A stretch of 64,000 nucleotides of DNA. Source: Paenibacillus sp. FSL R5-0490. Lineage in GTDB: Bacteria; Bacillota; Bacilli; Bacillales; Cytobacillaceae. The DNA is taken from the NCBI RefSeq assembly GCF_001956215.1, contig NZ_MRTQ01000004.1, positions 1-64,000 on the forward strand, read 5' to 3'. The position numbers were made by a program, and so were the translations under genes. Each line of letters starts with the position of its first letter. The stretch's first letter is position 1. Under the pieces are notes generated by a model. The model ran no database searches, was not told the DNA's origin, and saw only the letters and a program-made list of their open reading frames with translations. Below, in pieces: positions 1-8,100 of the stretch.

Positions 1-170
1 CACAAAAAGCGATAATCGGCGCTCTAGAGTCAGAACCCAGCCCAACTTCGGACACAAAAAGAGAAAATCGGCGCTCCAGTGTCAGAACCCAGCCCAGCTT
101 CAGACACAAAAAGAAGAAATCCGCACCCCAGAGTCCGAACCGCCACCTCCCTGCCAACCTCCGCCAACAA
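1..170. repeat. Degenerate ~52-bp tandem repeat array, left copy
   Basis: Three head-to-tail units of about 52 bp, the third degenerate. Each contains GTCnGAA, a 10-12 base loop and TTCnGAC, an imperfect 7-bp inverted repeat (29-35/47-53, 81-87/99-105, 133-139/decayed), followed by ACACAAAAA. The array runs off the left edge of the window. It lies just beyond the terminator of the minus-strand BCCT gene. The same family recurs at 62944-63097. There is no coding signal. Confidence 0.8.
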
Positions 171-181
171 AACCAAAAAAA

Positions 182-203
182 CAGACCTCCTCCCAGAGGT
201 CTG
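182..203 (-). terminator. Rho-independent terminator of the BCCT gene
   Basis: CAGACCTC pairs perfectly with GAGGTCTG around a 6-base loop. An A-rich stretch on the plus strand gives the U-tract on the minus transcript. It lies 6 bp beyond the stop codon of the minus-strand transporter gene. Confidence 0.85.
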
Positions 204-208
204 CCCGG

Positions 209-1723
209 TTATTTTTTCTGCCTGACAGGTATCGTTTCCCTGCGCAGCATTTTCAATAGCGATATGCACATGAAAATAAGGATAATGGTGAATGGAAGCG
301 CCGATACCAGCGAGGCTGTCTGCAGGCCTTCGAGTCCGCTGCTTAACAGCAGGACCGCGGCAATGGCTCCCATTAGCAGGCCCCAGACAATCCGCGGGAT
401 TAGCGGAGGGTTCATGGTGCCGTTAGCGGTCATAACGCCCAGGATATACGTTGCCGAGTCAGCTGATGTAATTAAGAACGTCAAAATCAGCAGAATGGAC
501 AGCACCGAAACCAAAAAGCTGAAAGGCAAATGGTTATAGGTCTGGAACAGCGCTGAAGTCACATCATTGTTTACGGCCTCTGCAATCTGTGTGCCGCCGA
601 ATAAATCAAAGTGCAGGGCAGTGCCGCCAAATACGGCAATCCACACAAGTGCGATGAACGGAGGAACGATCAGGACCCCGACAACAAATTCGCGGATCGT
701 TCTCCCCCTGGAAACACGGGCAATAAAGGCGCCGACAAAAGGGGACCAGGCAATGGCCCATGCCCAATAAAAAATGGTCCAGTCGCGGATCCATGTGCCT
801 CCCTTATAGGGGGTCAAGCGCAGGCTCAGCTTAATAAAACTTGAGATATAGTCGCCGATTCCAAGTGTAAAAGTATTTAAAATAAACACAGTCGGGCCGG
901 TAACCAGTACAAAAATCATCAAAGCCAATGCCAGTCCCAGATTGATGTTGCTCAAGTATTTGATTCCTTTATCAAGACCAGTCGAGGAGGACAGCAGAAA
1001 CAAAGAAGTCATTACCGCAATAATCAGAATTTGCGTCATAGTGCTCTGCTCTATGCCAAATACTGCGTCAAGGCCGCCGTTAATCTGCAGAATGCCCAGT
1101 CCAAGCGAGGTAGCAACCCCCATGACTGTTGCAATAACAGCCAGGATATCAATGACCTTTTTCAGCAGGACAGGATCTTTTTTCTTGCTGAACAAAGGAG
1201 TTAAGGTGGTAGAGATCAGCCCGTTCTCTCTCCTTCTGAATTGGAAATACCCCATGGCCAGTCCCACGATCGTAAACACGGACCATTGGCTGACTCCCCA
1301 GTGGAAAAACGAGTAGCCCATCGCTTCGCGGGCCGCTTCTGCTGTTAAAGGATCCATGCCTTCCCTTGGCGGAGTGAAATAATGGCTCATCGGCTCGGCA
1401 ATTCCCCAGAACACCAATCCAATCCCAAACCCTGCACTGAATAACATCCCAATCCATGTGAAAAATGGATAATCCGCTTTATCTTCATCATTCCCCAGCT
1501 TGAGGCGGCCATATTTGCTGATAGCCAGAAAGATACAGAATAAGACAAAAAACAAGACCGAAATTAAGTAAAACCAGCCAAATGCGTATGTAGTAAAATC
1601 GAAAGCTTTTGTTGCCGCACTGGCGAACAGATCTGGAGCCAGGGCCCCCAGTAATACTAAGAATGTTATTACTACGGCTGAAACCCAAAATACACTGTTT
1701 ATACTGCCGGATTTATCATTCAA
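209..1723 (-). CDS. BCCT family betaine/choline/carnitine transporter
   Basis: This is a 504-residue polytopic membrane protein of the betaine/choline/carnitine transporter family, the size of B. subtilis OpuD. Such carriers use the sodium gradient to import compatible solutes, usually glycine betaine, during osmotic stress. About twelve hydrophobic helices are visible. The family signature lies in the segment RDWTIFYWAWAIAWSPFVG, followed by the usual conserved VSRGRTIREF loop. The N-terminal and C-terminal tails are short, so the long C-terminal osmosensor of BetP is missing. The start is TTG with a strong AGGGGGGAT site 4-5 bases upstream. It is a single-gene unit with its own terminator. 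The exact substrate (betaine, choline or carnitine) cannot be read from the sequence. Confidence 0.9.
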   Translation of the reverse strand: MNDKSGSINSVFWVSAVVITFLVLLGALAPDLFASAATKAFDFTTYAFGWFYLISVLFFVLFCIFLAISKYGRLKLGNDEDKADYPFFTWIGMLFSAGFGIGLVFWGIAEPMSHYFTPPREGMDPLTAEAAREAMGYSFFHWGVSQWSVFTIVGLAMGYFQFRRRENGLISTTLTPLFSKKKDPVLLKKVIDILAVIATVMGVATSLGLGILQINGGLDAVFGIEQSTMTQILIIAVMTSLFLLSSSTGLDKGIKYLSNINLGLALALMIFVLVTGPTVFILNTFTLGIGDYISSFIKLSLRLTPYKGGTWIRDWTIFYWAWAIAWSPFVGAFIARVSRGRTIREFVVGVLIVPPFIALVWIAVFGGTALHFDLFGGTQIAEAVNNDVTSALFQTYNHLPFSFLVSVLSILLILTFLITSADSATYILGVMTANGTMNPPLIPRIVWGLLMGAIAAVLLLSSGLEGLQTASLVSALPFTIILIFMCISLLKMLRRETIPVRQKK

Positions 1724-1740
1724 TAAAATCCCCCCTAAAT

Positions 1741-1753
1741 ATGTGAATCACAT
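1741..1753. promoter_or_regulatory. Small palindrome upstream of the BCCT gene
   Basis: ATGTG-AAT-CACAT is a perfect 5+5 bp dyad lying 18 bp upstream of the TTG start and next to the ribosome binding site. It could be an operator or a small RNA hairpin. No known regulator consensus was matched. Confidence 0.3.
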
Positions 1754-1933
1754 TTGTATTTTGGCCTTCTTTTCTGTCTAATCATTCATTGGGATTTGTA
1801 AAATGCAGGTAAAATGGGATTAAATAGAAGAGGAAAAAAGCTGTCCAAAAACGGAGAAAGCAACAAATCTCTACCATACCTTACCCTTAACATGATGACA
1901 TAAACCCGTATTGATGTAAAAAGGAGTGCTCAT

Positions 1934-2596
1934 ATGGACATCCAATTATTAACCGAGCTTTTTGAAGAAAACCGGGACACAGAAAAAGCGGTCCCCATGC
2001 AAAACTATATGAAAAACCACTTTCCCTTCCTGGGAATCAAGACACCTGAAAGAAGAGTCCTGTTAAAGGAATACTTCAATAAAACAGGCCTGTTAAAGCA
2101 GGAGTTTAATCCAGAATTTGTGAAGACCTTATGGGACATGGAGGAGCGTGAATACCAGGCTGCCGCCCTTGACTACATAGGGAAATTCACCAGGAAGCTG
2201 GACAAAAACCATCTGACATTAGTCGAAAAGCTGATTACAACAAAATCCTGGTGGGACACTGTTGATATGCTGGCCACCCATGCAGTTGGTGCCATTGCGG
2301 CCAAAAACCCGGAAGTCATCCCCGGAAGAATAGAGGAATGGGCGACCAGCGAAAACATGTGGCTCCGCAGAACGGCCATCCTATTCCAGCTGAAATACAA
2401 AACAAGCACAGACGAAGAGCTGCTATACCGCTACATCCTCCTGAACAATGACAGTAAAGAATTCTTCATCCAAAAAGCCATCGGCTGGGCTCTCAGGGAA
2501 TACTCGAAAACCAATCCCGAGTCAGTAAAAAGGTTTATTGAATCAAACACACTTGCAAAATTGAGCATCAGGGAAGGGAGCAAGTATGTAGGCTGA
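1934..2596 (+). CDS. AlkD-like DNA alkylation repair protein
   Basis: The 220-residue protein belongs to the AlkC/AlkD family of HEAT-like-repeat DNA glycosylases, which excise positively charged alkylated purines such as 7-methylguanine and 3-methyladenine without flipping the base. The segment KSWWDTVD (residues 104-111) and Trp185 in AIGWALREY fit the catalytic Trp-Asp-Trp triad described for B. cereus AlkD (W109, D113, W187), offset by two residues. The length is close to the family norm of about 230. ATG is preceded by AAGGAG at good spacing. It is followed 89 bp later by a HAD phosphatase gene on the same strand, with no terminator seen between them. Confidence 0.88.
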   Translation: MDIQLLTELFEENRDTEKAVPMQNYMKNHFPFLGIKTPERRVLLKEYFNKTGLLKQEFNPEFVKTLWDMEEREYQAAALDYIGKFTRKLDKNHLTLVEKLITTKSWWDTVDMLATHAVGAIAAKNPEVIPGRIEEWATSENMWLRRTAILFQLKYKTSTDEELLYRYILLNNDSKEFFIQKAIGWALREYSKTNPESVKRFIESNTLAKLSIREGSKYVG

Positions 2597-2685
2597 GAAG
2601 AGCAATTATTTAAAATAACCCTAAGAACATGATAGAATGGCAAATAAGTTTTTCAGAAAAATACTACAGCCAGAAGGTGAATCTA

Positions 2686-3543
2686 ATGATCAAATGCATT
2701 GCCAGTGATATGGACGGAACGCTTTTAACCGCCACACAGAAAATTACGCCTGAAAATTTAGAAGCCATTAAAGCCGCACAGGAAAAAGGAGTTGAAGTGG
2801 TCATCGCGACCGGGCGCTCCTACTTCGAAGCAAGCTTCGTCCTCGATGAAGCCGGCATTTCCTGCCCGATTATTTGCGCAAATGGGGCAGAAGTAAGAGC
2901 CCCAGACGGGAAAGTCGTGTCCTCCAGCCCGCTCGATAAGGACCTGGCCAAAAAAGCAGCCTATATCCTTGTGCAGAACAATGTTTATTTCGAGGTATAC
3001 ACCAACCAGGGTACATATACCATTGATGAAGACCGCGGCGTGTCCATTATTGTCGACATCTTTTTAAGCGGAAATCCTGAAGCGGATATTGATGAAGTGA
3101 CCAAAGCGGCGGAAGAGCGTTTTACAAAGGGGCTTGTCCATAAAGTGAACAGCTATGATGAGCTTTTCAACAGTGACGAGCATCAAATTTACAAGCTGCT
3201 TGCCTTCTCTTTTGAACCGGATTTTCTTGTTTCTGCGAAAGAAGACCTGCTGAAGCTTGAAGGCATGGCCGTTAGTTCATCAGGGGATGAAAACCTGGAA
3301 CTGACAAGTGTGAACGCCCAAAAGGGAATTGCCCTTGAAGCTTTTGTGAAAGAAAAAGGAATCTCACTTTTGGAAACCATGGCCATTGGCGATAATTATA
3401 ATGATTTGTCCATGTTCAAACGCGCAGGAAGATCGGTTGCCATGGGAAATGCTGATGACATCATTAAAGCACAATGCGATGTGGTGACATCCGCAAATGA
3501 AGACAGCGGTGTTGCCAAGGCAATCTGGGAAGTCCTGAAATAG
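2686..3543 (+). CDS. Cof-type HAD-IIB family phosphatase
   Basis: A 285-residue haloacid-dehalogenase-superfamily hydrolase of the Cof/YkrA/YitU type, predicted to dephosphorylate small phosphorylated metabolites with Mg2+. Motif I is DMDGTLL (nucleophile Asp8, general acid Asp10), and motif IV is GDNYNDLSMF near residue 243. A C2-type cap domain lies between them. I chose the ATG at 2686, which follows AGAAGGTGA. An in-frame ATG at 2629 would add 19 residues before the conserved strand that opens the fold and has no ribosome binding site. The substrate cannot be inferred. A lipoprotein gene follows 25 bp downstream, so the two may be cotranscribed. Confidence 0.88.
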   Translation: MIKCIASDMDGTLLTATQKITPENLEAIKAAQEKGVEVVIATGRSYFEASFVLDEAGISCPIICANGAEVRAPDGKVVSSSPLDKDLAKKAAYILVQNNVYFEVYTNQGTYTIDEDRGVSIIVDIFLSGNPEADIDEVTKAAEERFTKGLVHKVNSYDELFNSDEHQIYKLLAFSFEPDFLVSAKEDLLKLEGMAVSSSGDENLELTSVNAQKGIALEAFVKEKGISLLETMAIGDNYNDLSMFKRAGRSVAMGNADDIIKAQCDVVTSANEDSGVAKAIWEVLK

Positions 3544-3568
3544 AATTTCAAGGGAGGCTGAAAGCTGG

Positions 3569-4654
3569 ATGAAGAAGGTGTTAGGTTTAGGGCTGCTTGT
3601 GTTGGGTCTGCTGGCCGGGTGCTCAAGTGCAGGCGAGGATGATAGCAGGAAGCAAGTCGAGGATCAGGAGGCCAGTCTTCCTGCGGGTGCTGAGCCGGAA
3701 ATACTGGCAGATGAACTCGATATTCCCTGGTCCATTGCCAAAGCAGGCGAAACCTTTTACATGACCGAAAGACAAGGAAGCATTGTGAAGGTCGAGGACG
3801 GCAAGAAAGAACGCCAGAAGGTAGAGCTTGCAAAAAAGCTTTCAACAGCTTCTGAAGCCGGCTTGCTCGGCTTTGTGCTGGCACCCGATTTTTCACAATC
3901 AAACGAAGCGTATGCCTATTACACCTATGAAAACATCTCAGGACAGTTTAACCGGATTGTCATTCTCCAGCATCAGGATGGAACCTGGAAAGAGGACAAG
4001 CTTTTGCTTGACAAAATTCCAAGCGGGCAGTACCATCATGGCGGCCGGCTTGAAATAGGCCCTGACGGAAAGCTTTATGCGACGGCAGGCGATGCTGCGA
4101 CCGATCCTGAAATTGCCCAGGATGTGAATTCCCTCGGAGGAAAAATCCTTAGAATGAATCTGGACGGGAGCGTACCGGAGGATAATCCGTTCAGCGGCTC
4201 GTATGTCTATAGCTACGGTCACCGCAATCCGCAGGGGCTTGCCTGGGCGGAGGATGGGACTTTGTATGAAAGTGAACACGGACCATCTGCCAATGATGAA
4301 ATTAATAGGATCCTTCCCGGGAAAAATTACGGATGGCCCGTCATAAAAGGGACCGAGAAGAAAGAAGGCATGGAATCGCCGCTGTTTACCTCCGGTGATG
4401 ACGAAACCTGGGCTCCGTCCGGGATGGCCTATTATAAGGGCAAGCTTTACACCGCCGCCTTAAGAGGCAGTGCTGTTCTGGAGTTTGATCTGGAAACAAA
4501 GAATGTCAGGAAGATTGTGTCTAATTTAGGCAGAATCCGTGACGTCTTCATTGAAGGAGATGTGCTTTATTTTATCAGCAACAATACAGACGGACGCGGC
4601 AATCCGCTTGAGAAGGATGACAAGCTTTATAAAATTCAGCTTTCCGATATATAA
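3569..4654 (+). CDS. PQQ-dependent sugar dehydrogenase-like lipoprotein
   Basis: A 361-residue lipoprotein. Its signal peptide has a lipobox LLAGC at about residues 14-18, so mature Cys18 should be lipidated and the protein held on the outer face of the membrane. The rest is a six-bladed beta-propeller of the soluble glucose/aldose sugar dehydrogenase family (YliI/Asd). Recognisable segments are YHHGGRLEIGPDGKLYATAGD and SYGHRNPQGLAW followed by ESEHGPSANDEIN. Family members oxidise aldose sugars with pyrroloquinoline quinone, but many Bacillus members are uncharacterised and the hosts often lack PQQ synthesis. The enzymatic role is therefore uncertain. GGGAGG precedes the ATG. A strong bidirectional terminator follows. 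Confidence 0.85.
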   Translation: MKKVLGLGLLVLGLLAGCSSAGEDDSRKQVEDQEASLPAGAEPEILADELDIPWSIAKAGETFYMTERQGSIVKVEDGKKERQKVELAKKLSTASEAGLLGFVLAPDFSQSNEAYAYYTYENISGQFNRIVILQHQDGTWKEDKLLLDKIPSGQYHHGGRLEIGPDGKLYATAGDAATDPEIAQDVNSLGGKILRMNLDGSVPEDNPFSGSYVYSYGHRNPQGLAWAEDGTLYESEHGPSANDEINRILPGKNYGWPVIKGTEKKEGMESPLFTSGDDETWAPSGMAYYKGKLYTAALRGSAVLEFDLETKNVRKIVSNLGRIRDVFIEGDVLYFISNNTDGRGNPLEKDDKLYKIQLSDI

Positions 4655-4656
4655 AA

Positions 4657-4680
4657 AAGCCTGGCAGCAGTGCCAGGCTT
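4657..4680. terminator. Bidirectional Rho-independent terminator
   Basis: AAGCCTGGCA and TGCCAGGCTT form a perfect 10-bp stem around GCAG. The hairpin sits between the convergent sugar-dehydrogenase and TetR genes and overlaps the TetR stop region. Confidence 0.9.
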
Positions 4681-5330
4681 TAGTTTTTAGCTGAAAGTCC
4701 ATGCATGATGAATTGAATGGTCAGCTCGATTTCTTTTTCATCATCCCAGTCGGCTTCAGGCAAGATTAAATACCTCGCGATAAGAAAGCCGAAGATGGAT
4801 GTAAAAGTCATTCGGACAGCACTGTAGGGCGGGATATCAATAATCTGCCCTTTTTTCTGATAGTATTCAGCCAAACTGGCAAAACGATCGAATACTTTCA
4901 TGGCAATATGCTCTTTAAACTGTTCCTTGAGTTCGGGGTGGAACGGAATTTCCTGGATCAGGATCTTGATAAGAGGCATATTGTTTTTAAGGAACTCGAT
5001 CCGGTTTTCCATCATGGCTCTTAAGAAATCTTCAAAGTGTTCATATTCGTGATTGATGACTTTATATAAATCTTTAATGACGAATGGAGCAATCAGCTTT
5101 GCCATCATCGGCGAAACGATCCCCATCAGCAAATCCTTTTTGGTTTTATAGTGCCTGAAGATCGTTCCTTCGGCTACTCCTGCCTTCTTGGCGATTTCGC
5201 TTGTCGAAGTGGCGGCATAGCCCTTTTCAGAAAACGATTCAATCGCAGCCGTGATAATTTTCTTCTGCTTCTCCGTAAGCTTTTCTTCTTCCTGAAATAA
5301 CTCTTCTAAAATGGAATCCTGCTCTGGCAT
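4680..5330 (-). CDS. TetR/AcrR family repressor, likely of the adjacent ABC exporter
   Basis: A 216-residue TetR-family repressor. The N-terminal helix-turn-helix spans about residues 20-65 and includes TSEIAKKAGVAEGTIFRHY. The all-helical C-terminal ligand domain is divergent. It lies 68 bp downstream of the ABC-2 permease on the same strand, so the layout is ATPase-permease-repressor. Two TGAGTAATCACTcA-type palindromes lie upstream of the ATPase, and I infer that this protein binds them and controls its own operon. AAAGGAG precedes the ATG. The ligand is probably a substrate of the exporter and is unknown. Confidence 0.85.
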   Translation of the reverse strand: MPEQDSILEELFQEEEKLTEKQKKIITAAIESFSEKGYAATSTSEIAKKAGVAEGTIFRHYKTKKDLLMGIVSPMMAKLIAPFVIKDLYKVINHEYEHFEDFLRAMMENRIEFLKNNMPLIKILIQEIPFHPELKEQFKEHIAMKVFDRFASLAEYYQKKGQIIDIPPYSAVRMTFTSIFGFLIARYLILPEADWDDEKEIELTIQFIMHGLSAKN

Positions 5331-5398
5331 GGTAAACTCCTTTATACGTGCAAAATCTATAGCTTTATTATAAAGGAATGAAATTATAAAAAGAAATT

Positions 5399-6427
5399 TT
5401 ATATTTTCCGGTACCTTCTTAAAGCAGCGATATTAAGAGCCATAAAGAGCAGGGAGAAAGCGAGCAGCATCAGCAGATCTTTATAAATCATATCCCACCC
5501 AAAGCCTCTCACCATTACATTTCTTAATGCTTCAGCCGCATAATATAAAGGTGTGAAAGGGCCGACCCAGCTGAGCCACTCTGAAATGGTCTCAAGATTG
5601 AAAAGCCCCGAGAAAAAGATCTGCGGAACCACTATAATGGGAATGAATTGGATCATCTGCAGCTCATTGTTGGCGAACGAAGACAGCAGGATTCCCAGAG
5701 TCAATGCTGTCAGCGAAAGGAGAAGTGTGATCAGAAGGACATAGCCAAAAGAGCCTTCCATCACCATGCCGAGCACATAGATCGTATACCAGGCGATGAT
5801 GGCTGCCTGGATCATCGTGAAAATTCCAAATCCAATAATATACCCTGTAACAATTTCCCACTTCCTGAGCGGACTGGTCAAAAGCCGTTCGAGTGTTCCG
5901 GTTGTCCGTTCCCTTAAAAAGGATACCCCGGCAATCAGGAATACAAAGAAAAAGACAAAGAATCCCAGCAGCACCGGCCCGAAATAATCAAACTGCCCCA
6001 TGTCCCCGGAGCCGAATAAATAATCGGCTTTTACTTCCTGATTCCCGCCATTTGGCTCCAGTGGCTTCAATGCACCCTGAACCCATCTCATCACAGCTCC
6101 GTTTACACTTGGGTCACTGCCTTCGAGAACCACTGACGGCGGCATTTGATCAAACACCAGATACGCATCCAGCTTCTTGGCTGATAAGTCCTTTTCCGCG
6201 AGTTTCTCTGTTTCATAGTGTTCGAGTTTGGCTTGTTCCAGGTTAAGCTGAGCCTCTATTTTTTCAGGCAGATTCACGAGGCCGATTTTTGGCGTATATT
6301 CATCTCCGTTAAACACAAGATGAAGCATGGTCATGACCAGAATCGGGGCGAGGATCAATAGAGCCATTGTCCGTTTATCTCTGACAATCTGGCGCAGTAT
6401 TCGAATAACCAGAGCCATAATCCTCAT
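5399..6427 (-). CDS. ABC-2 type transporter permease
   Basis: The 342-residue membrane component of an ABC-2 exporter. One N-terminal helix is followed by a large extracytoplasmic domain (about residues 40-170). Five more helices include the segment FLRERTTGTLERLLTSP, the coupling region typical of ABC-2/YhfI-like permeases. It partners the ATPase encoded immediately upstream. I chose the ATG at 6427, one base after the ATPase stop, because GGAGGTG lies at correct spacing. An ATG 30 bp further upstream lacks such a site and would overlap the ATPase gene. The role is export of a drug, peptide or lipid-like compound; the substrate is unknown. Confidence 0.87.
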   Translation of the reverse strand: MRIMALVIRILRQIVRDKRTMALLILAPILVMTMLHLVFNGDEYTPKIGLVNLPEKIEAQLNLEQAKLEHYETEKLAEKDLSAKKLDAYLVFDQMPPSVVLEGSDPSVNGAVMRWVQGALKPLEPNGGNQEVKADYLFGSGDMGQFDYFGPVLLGFFVFFFVFLIAGVSFLRERTTGTLERLLTSPLRKWEIVTGYIIGFGIFTMIQAAIIAWYTIYVLGMVMEGSFGYVLLITLLLSLTALTLGILLSSFANNELQMIQFIPIIVVPQIFFSGLFNLETISEWLSWVGPFTPLYYAAEALRNVMVRGFGWDMIYKDLLMLLAFSLLFMALNIAALRRYRKI

Positions 6428-6428
6428 C

Positions 6429-7148
6429 TTAGGCACCTCCATATGCCAGGAAGGCATCTTCTATATTGGCTGCGCCTGCCTGCTGCATTAATTCTTCCGG
6501 TGTCCCTGCTGCAATGAGCTGTCCGTCTCTAATCATGCCCAGCCTGTCGCACTTTCCTGCTTCATCCATGACATGAGTTGTCACCAGGATGGTGGTCCCT
6601 TTCTCCTTCAGGCGTTTAAACGATTCCCAGATGCTTTTTCTGAGGACGGGATCAATTCCAACAGTAGGTTCATCGAGAATGAGGAGACCGGGACTATGCA
6701 GAAGGGAAATGGCAAGGGAAAGTCTTCTCTTCATTCCCCCTGAATAGTCGGAAACCATTTTATGAAGGTGGTCTGTTAATGAAACCAATTCCATCACCTC
6801 ATTCATCCGCTGCCTTTTTTCTTTGCCGCTTAACCCATACAGCGATGCAAAGAAATCCAGATTTTCCTTTGCTGTTAAGTCGGTGTACAGAGCATCGGAT
6901 TGGGCCATGTAGCCGATTCGTTTGATCAGGTCCAGCCTGGGCATTTTTTCGCTAAAAATATAATTTTCACCCTGTGCTGGTTCCTCAAGGCCTGCCAGCT
7001 GTTTAACAAGCGTTGTCTTGCCTGCTCCGGATGGGCCGAGCAGGCCGAAAATCTCCCCTTCATAAATTTCAAGGCTGATGTCTTTTAGAACTTGTTGCTT
7101 TCCGTAATTTTTGGATACATGTTGAATGGAAACGATTGGACTTTTCAT
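6429..7148 (-). CDS. ABC transporter ATP-binding protein
   Basis: A 239-residue ATPase of the DRA/CcmA-like subfamily that drives the ABC-2 permease encoded next to it. Walker A GPSGAGKTT, signature YSGGMKRRLS, Walker B LLILDEPTVGID and the switch histidine in TTHVMDE are all present. The ATG at 7148 follows AAGGAG. An alternative in-frame ATG at 7181 would overlap the operator palindrome and is less likely. It is the first gene of the predicted TetR-controlled operon. Confidence 0.9.
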   Translation of the reverse strand: MKSPIVSIQHVSKNYGKQQVLKDISLEIYEGEIFGLLGPSGAGKTTLVKQLAGLEEPAQGENYIFSEKMPRLDLIKRIGYMAQSDALYTDLTAKENLDFFASLYGLSGKEKRQRMNEVMELVSLTDHLHKMVSDYSGGMKRRLSLAISLLHSPGLLILDEPTVGIDPVLRKSIWESFKRLKEKGTTILVTTHVMDEAGKCDRLGMIRDGQLIAAGTPEELMQQAGAANIEDAFLAYGGA

Positions 7149-7170
7149 TTGTTCACTCCTTTTTAAAAAG

Positions 7171-7238
7171 TGAGTAATCACTCATTATAATCATAAATGA
7201 ACCGCTAGCAGTTTGTAAAGTGAGTAATCACTTACTTT
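7171..7238 (-). promoter_or_regulatory. Pair of TetR-type operators upstream of the ABC operon
   Basis: Two copies of GTGAGTAATCACT lie 50 bp apart. The first is TGAGT-AATC-ACTCA at 7171-7184, a perfect 5+5 dyad. The second is an extended dyad at 7217-7238, AAAGTGAGT..ACTTACTTT with a few mismatches. They lie 23 and 69 bp upstream of the ATPase start, the usual place for autoregulating TetR repressors. I infer binding by the TetR protein at 4680-5330. Confidence 0.65.
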
Positions 7239-7267
7239 ATCCAATATTCTGCATGAGATGATCGTTT

Positions 7268-7310
7268 TGTGAGTTAAGTCACTTCTTCTCAAGCGGGTCT
7301 CAGCTAAAAT
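7268..7310 (+). promoter_or_regulatory. Fnr/Crp box and -10 element of the Fnr-like gene
   Basis: TGTGA-GTTAAG-TCACT at 7268-7283 matches the TGTGA-N6-TCACT box described for B. subtilis Fnr. TAAAAT at 7305-7310 can serve as a -10 element. A start at about 7317 would then place the box centre at -41.5, the class II activation position. This suggests that the gene downstream activates itself. Confidence 0.55.
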
Positions 7311-7343
7311 ATTTCTTAAGAATGGTAAAAGCGGGGGATGGGA

Positions 7344-8066
7344 ATGGAATATGAAAAGCAGGATCATAGGCCGTTAATCAACGAATTTTTAGGCAAGATT
7401 GAGATTTTTAAAGAGCTCCCCATTGAATCTCTAGAGCGGATTGATAATCGAATTATTAAGAAAGCTTATTTAAAAGGCGAAAGAATTATGTCTGAATATG
7501 AGGTTGCCAAAGGAGTTTACTTTGTGCACTCCGGCATTGTGAAGCTGACGAAGCAGGATGAACATGGAAATGAACTGATTGTCTGCATTAAGAAAAAGGG
7601 CGAGATTTTTGCTGAAGCCAACCTCTTTAACCAGGAGGGCCATACGTATCCTGCGACAGGTACAATGGTGCAAGATGGTGAAATTTATTTTCTGAATACC
7701 GATGAACTGGAGCAGGAGCTTCTGTATTCGCCGGAAATGGCCGTACAGATTATCCGCTTTATGAGTGAATCTCTGCGTGATATGACCTCCATTATGAGGG
7801 ATATTGCGCTGCTTGATGTGTATACGAAAACAGTCCGGACTTTGGAAAGGCTTGCGGAGAAGTTCGGCGCCAACTACTGCAACCGGATGCATCTTGAGCT
7901 TCCGATAACCGTTCAGGAATTCTCCACCCTTGTCGGAACATCCCGGGAAAGTGTCAGCCGTGTTTTTTCCAGACTGAAAAAAGAAGGAATCATCGAAATT
8001 ACAGGAAGGAAAATCGTTATTGTGGACTGGTGCAAATTTTGCTCTCTTTACCGCCAGAAGCTGTAG
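7344..8066 (+). CDS. Crp/Fnr family transcriptional regulator
   Basis: A 240-residue regulator with an N-terminal cyclic-nucleotide-binding fold (about 15-135), a dimerisation helix and a C-terminal winged helix containing EFSTLVGTSRESVSRVFSRL, the Crp/Fnr recognition helix. The C-terminus carries a C-x2-C pair (WCKFC, Cys230 and Cys233). B. subtilis Fnr also uses a C-terminal cysteine cluster to hold a 4Fe-4S centre, so oxygen sensing is possible here but not shown. I prefer the ATG at 7344, because GGGGG lies six bases upstream. The ATG at 7338 directly abuts that site. The upstream Fnr box suggests autoregulation. A nearby molybdopterin cluster would fit anaerobic respiration, but that link is inference. 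Confidence 0.82.
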   Translation: MEYEKQDHRPLINEFLGKIEIFKELPIESLERIDNRIIKKAYLKGERIMSEYEVAKGVYFVHSGIVKLTKQDEHGNELIVCIKKKGEIFAEANLFNQEGHTYPATGTMVQDGEIYFLNTDELEQELLYSPEMAVQIIRFMSESLRDMTSIMRDIALLDVYTKTVRTLERLAEKFGANYCNRMHLELPITVQEFSTLVGTSRESVSRVFSRLKKEGIIEITGRKIVIVDWCKFCSLYRQKL

Positions 8067-8100
8067 GGGATCGTCTTTACTCCAGCCTGCTTTTTTGTTA

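Noticed and set aside
1724-1933. Riboswitch before the BCCT or AlkD gene
   Set aside because: No conserved riboswitch core or terminator/antiterminator pair was seen, only a 13-bp dyad.
3396-3902. A 168-codon minus-strand ORF over the HAD and sugar-dehydrogenase genes
   Set aside because: It spans the junction of two well-supported plus-strand genes and reads low-complexity Pro/Ser-rich sequence.
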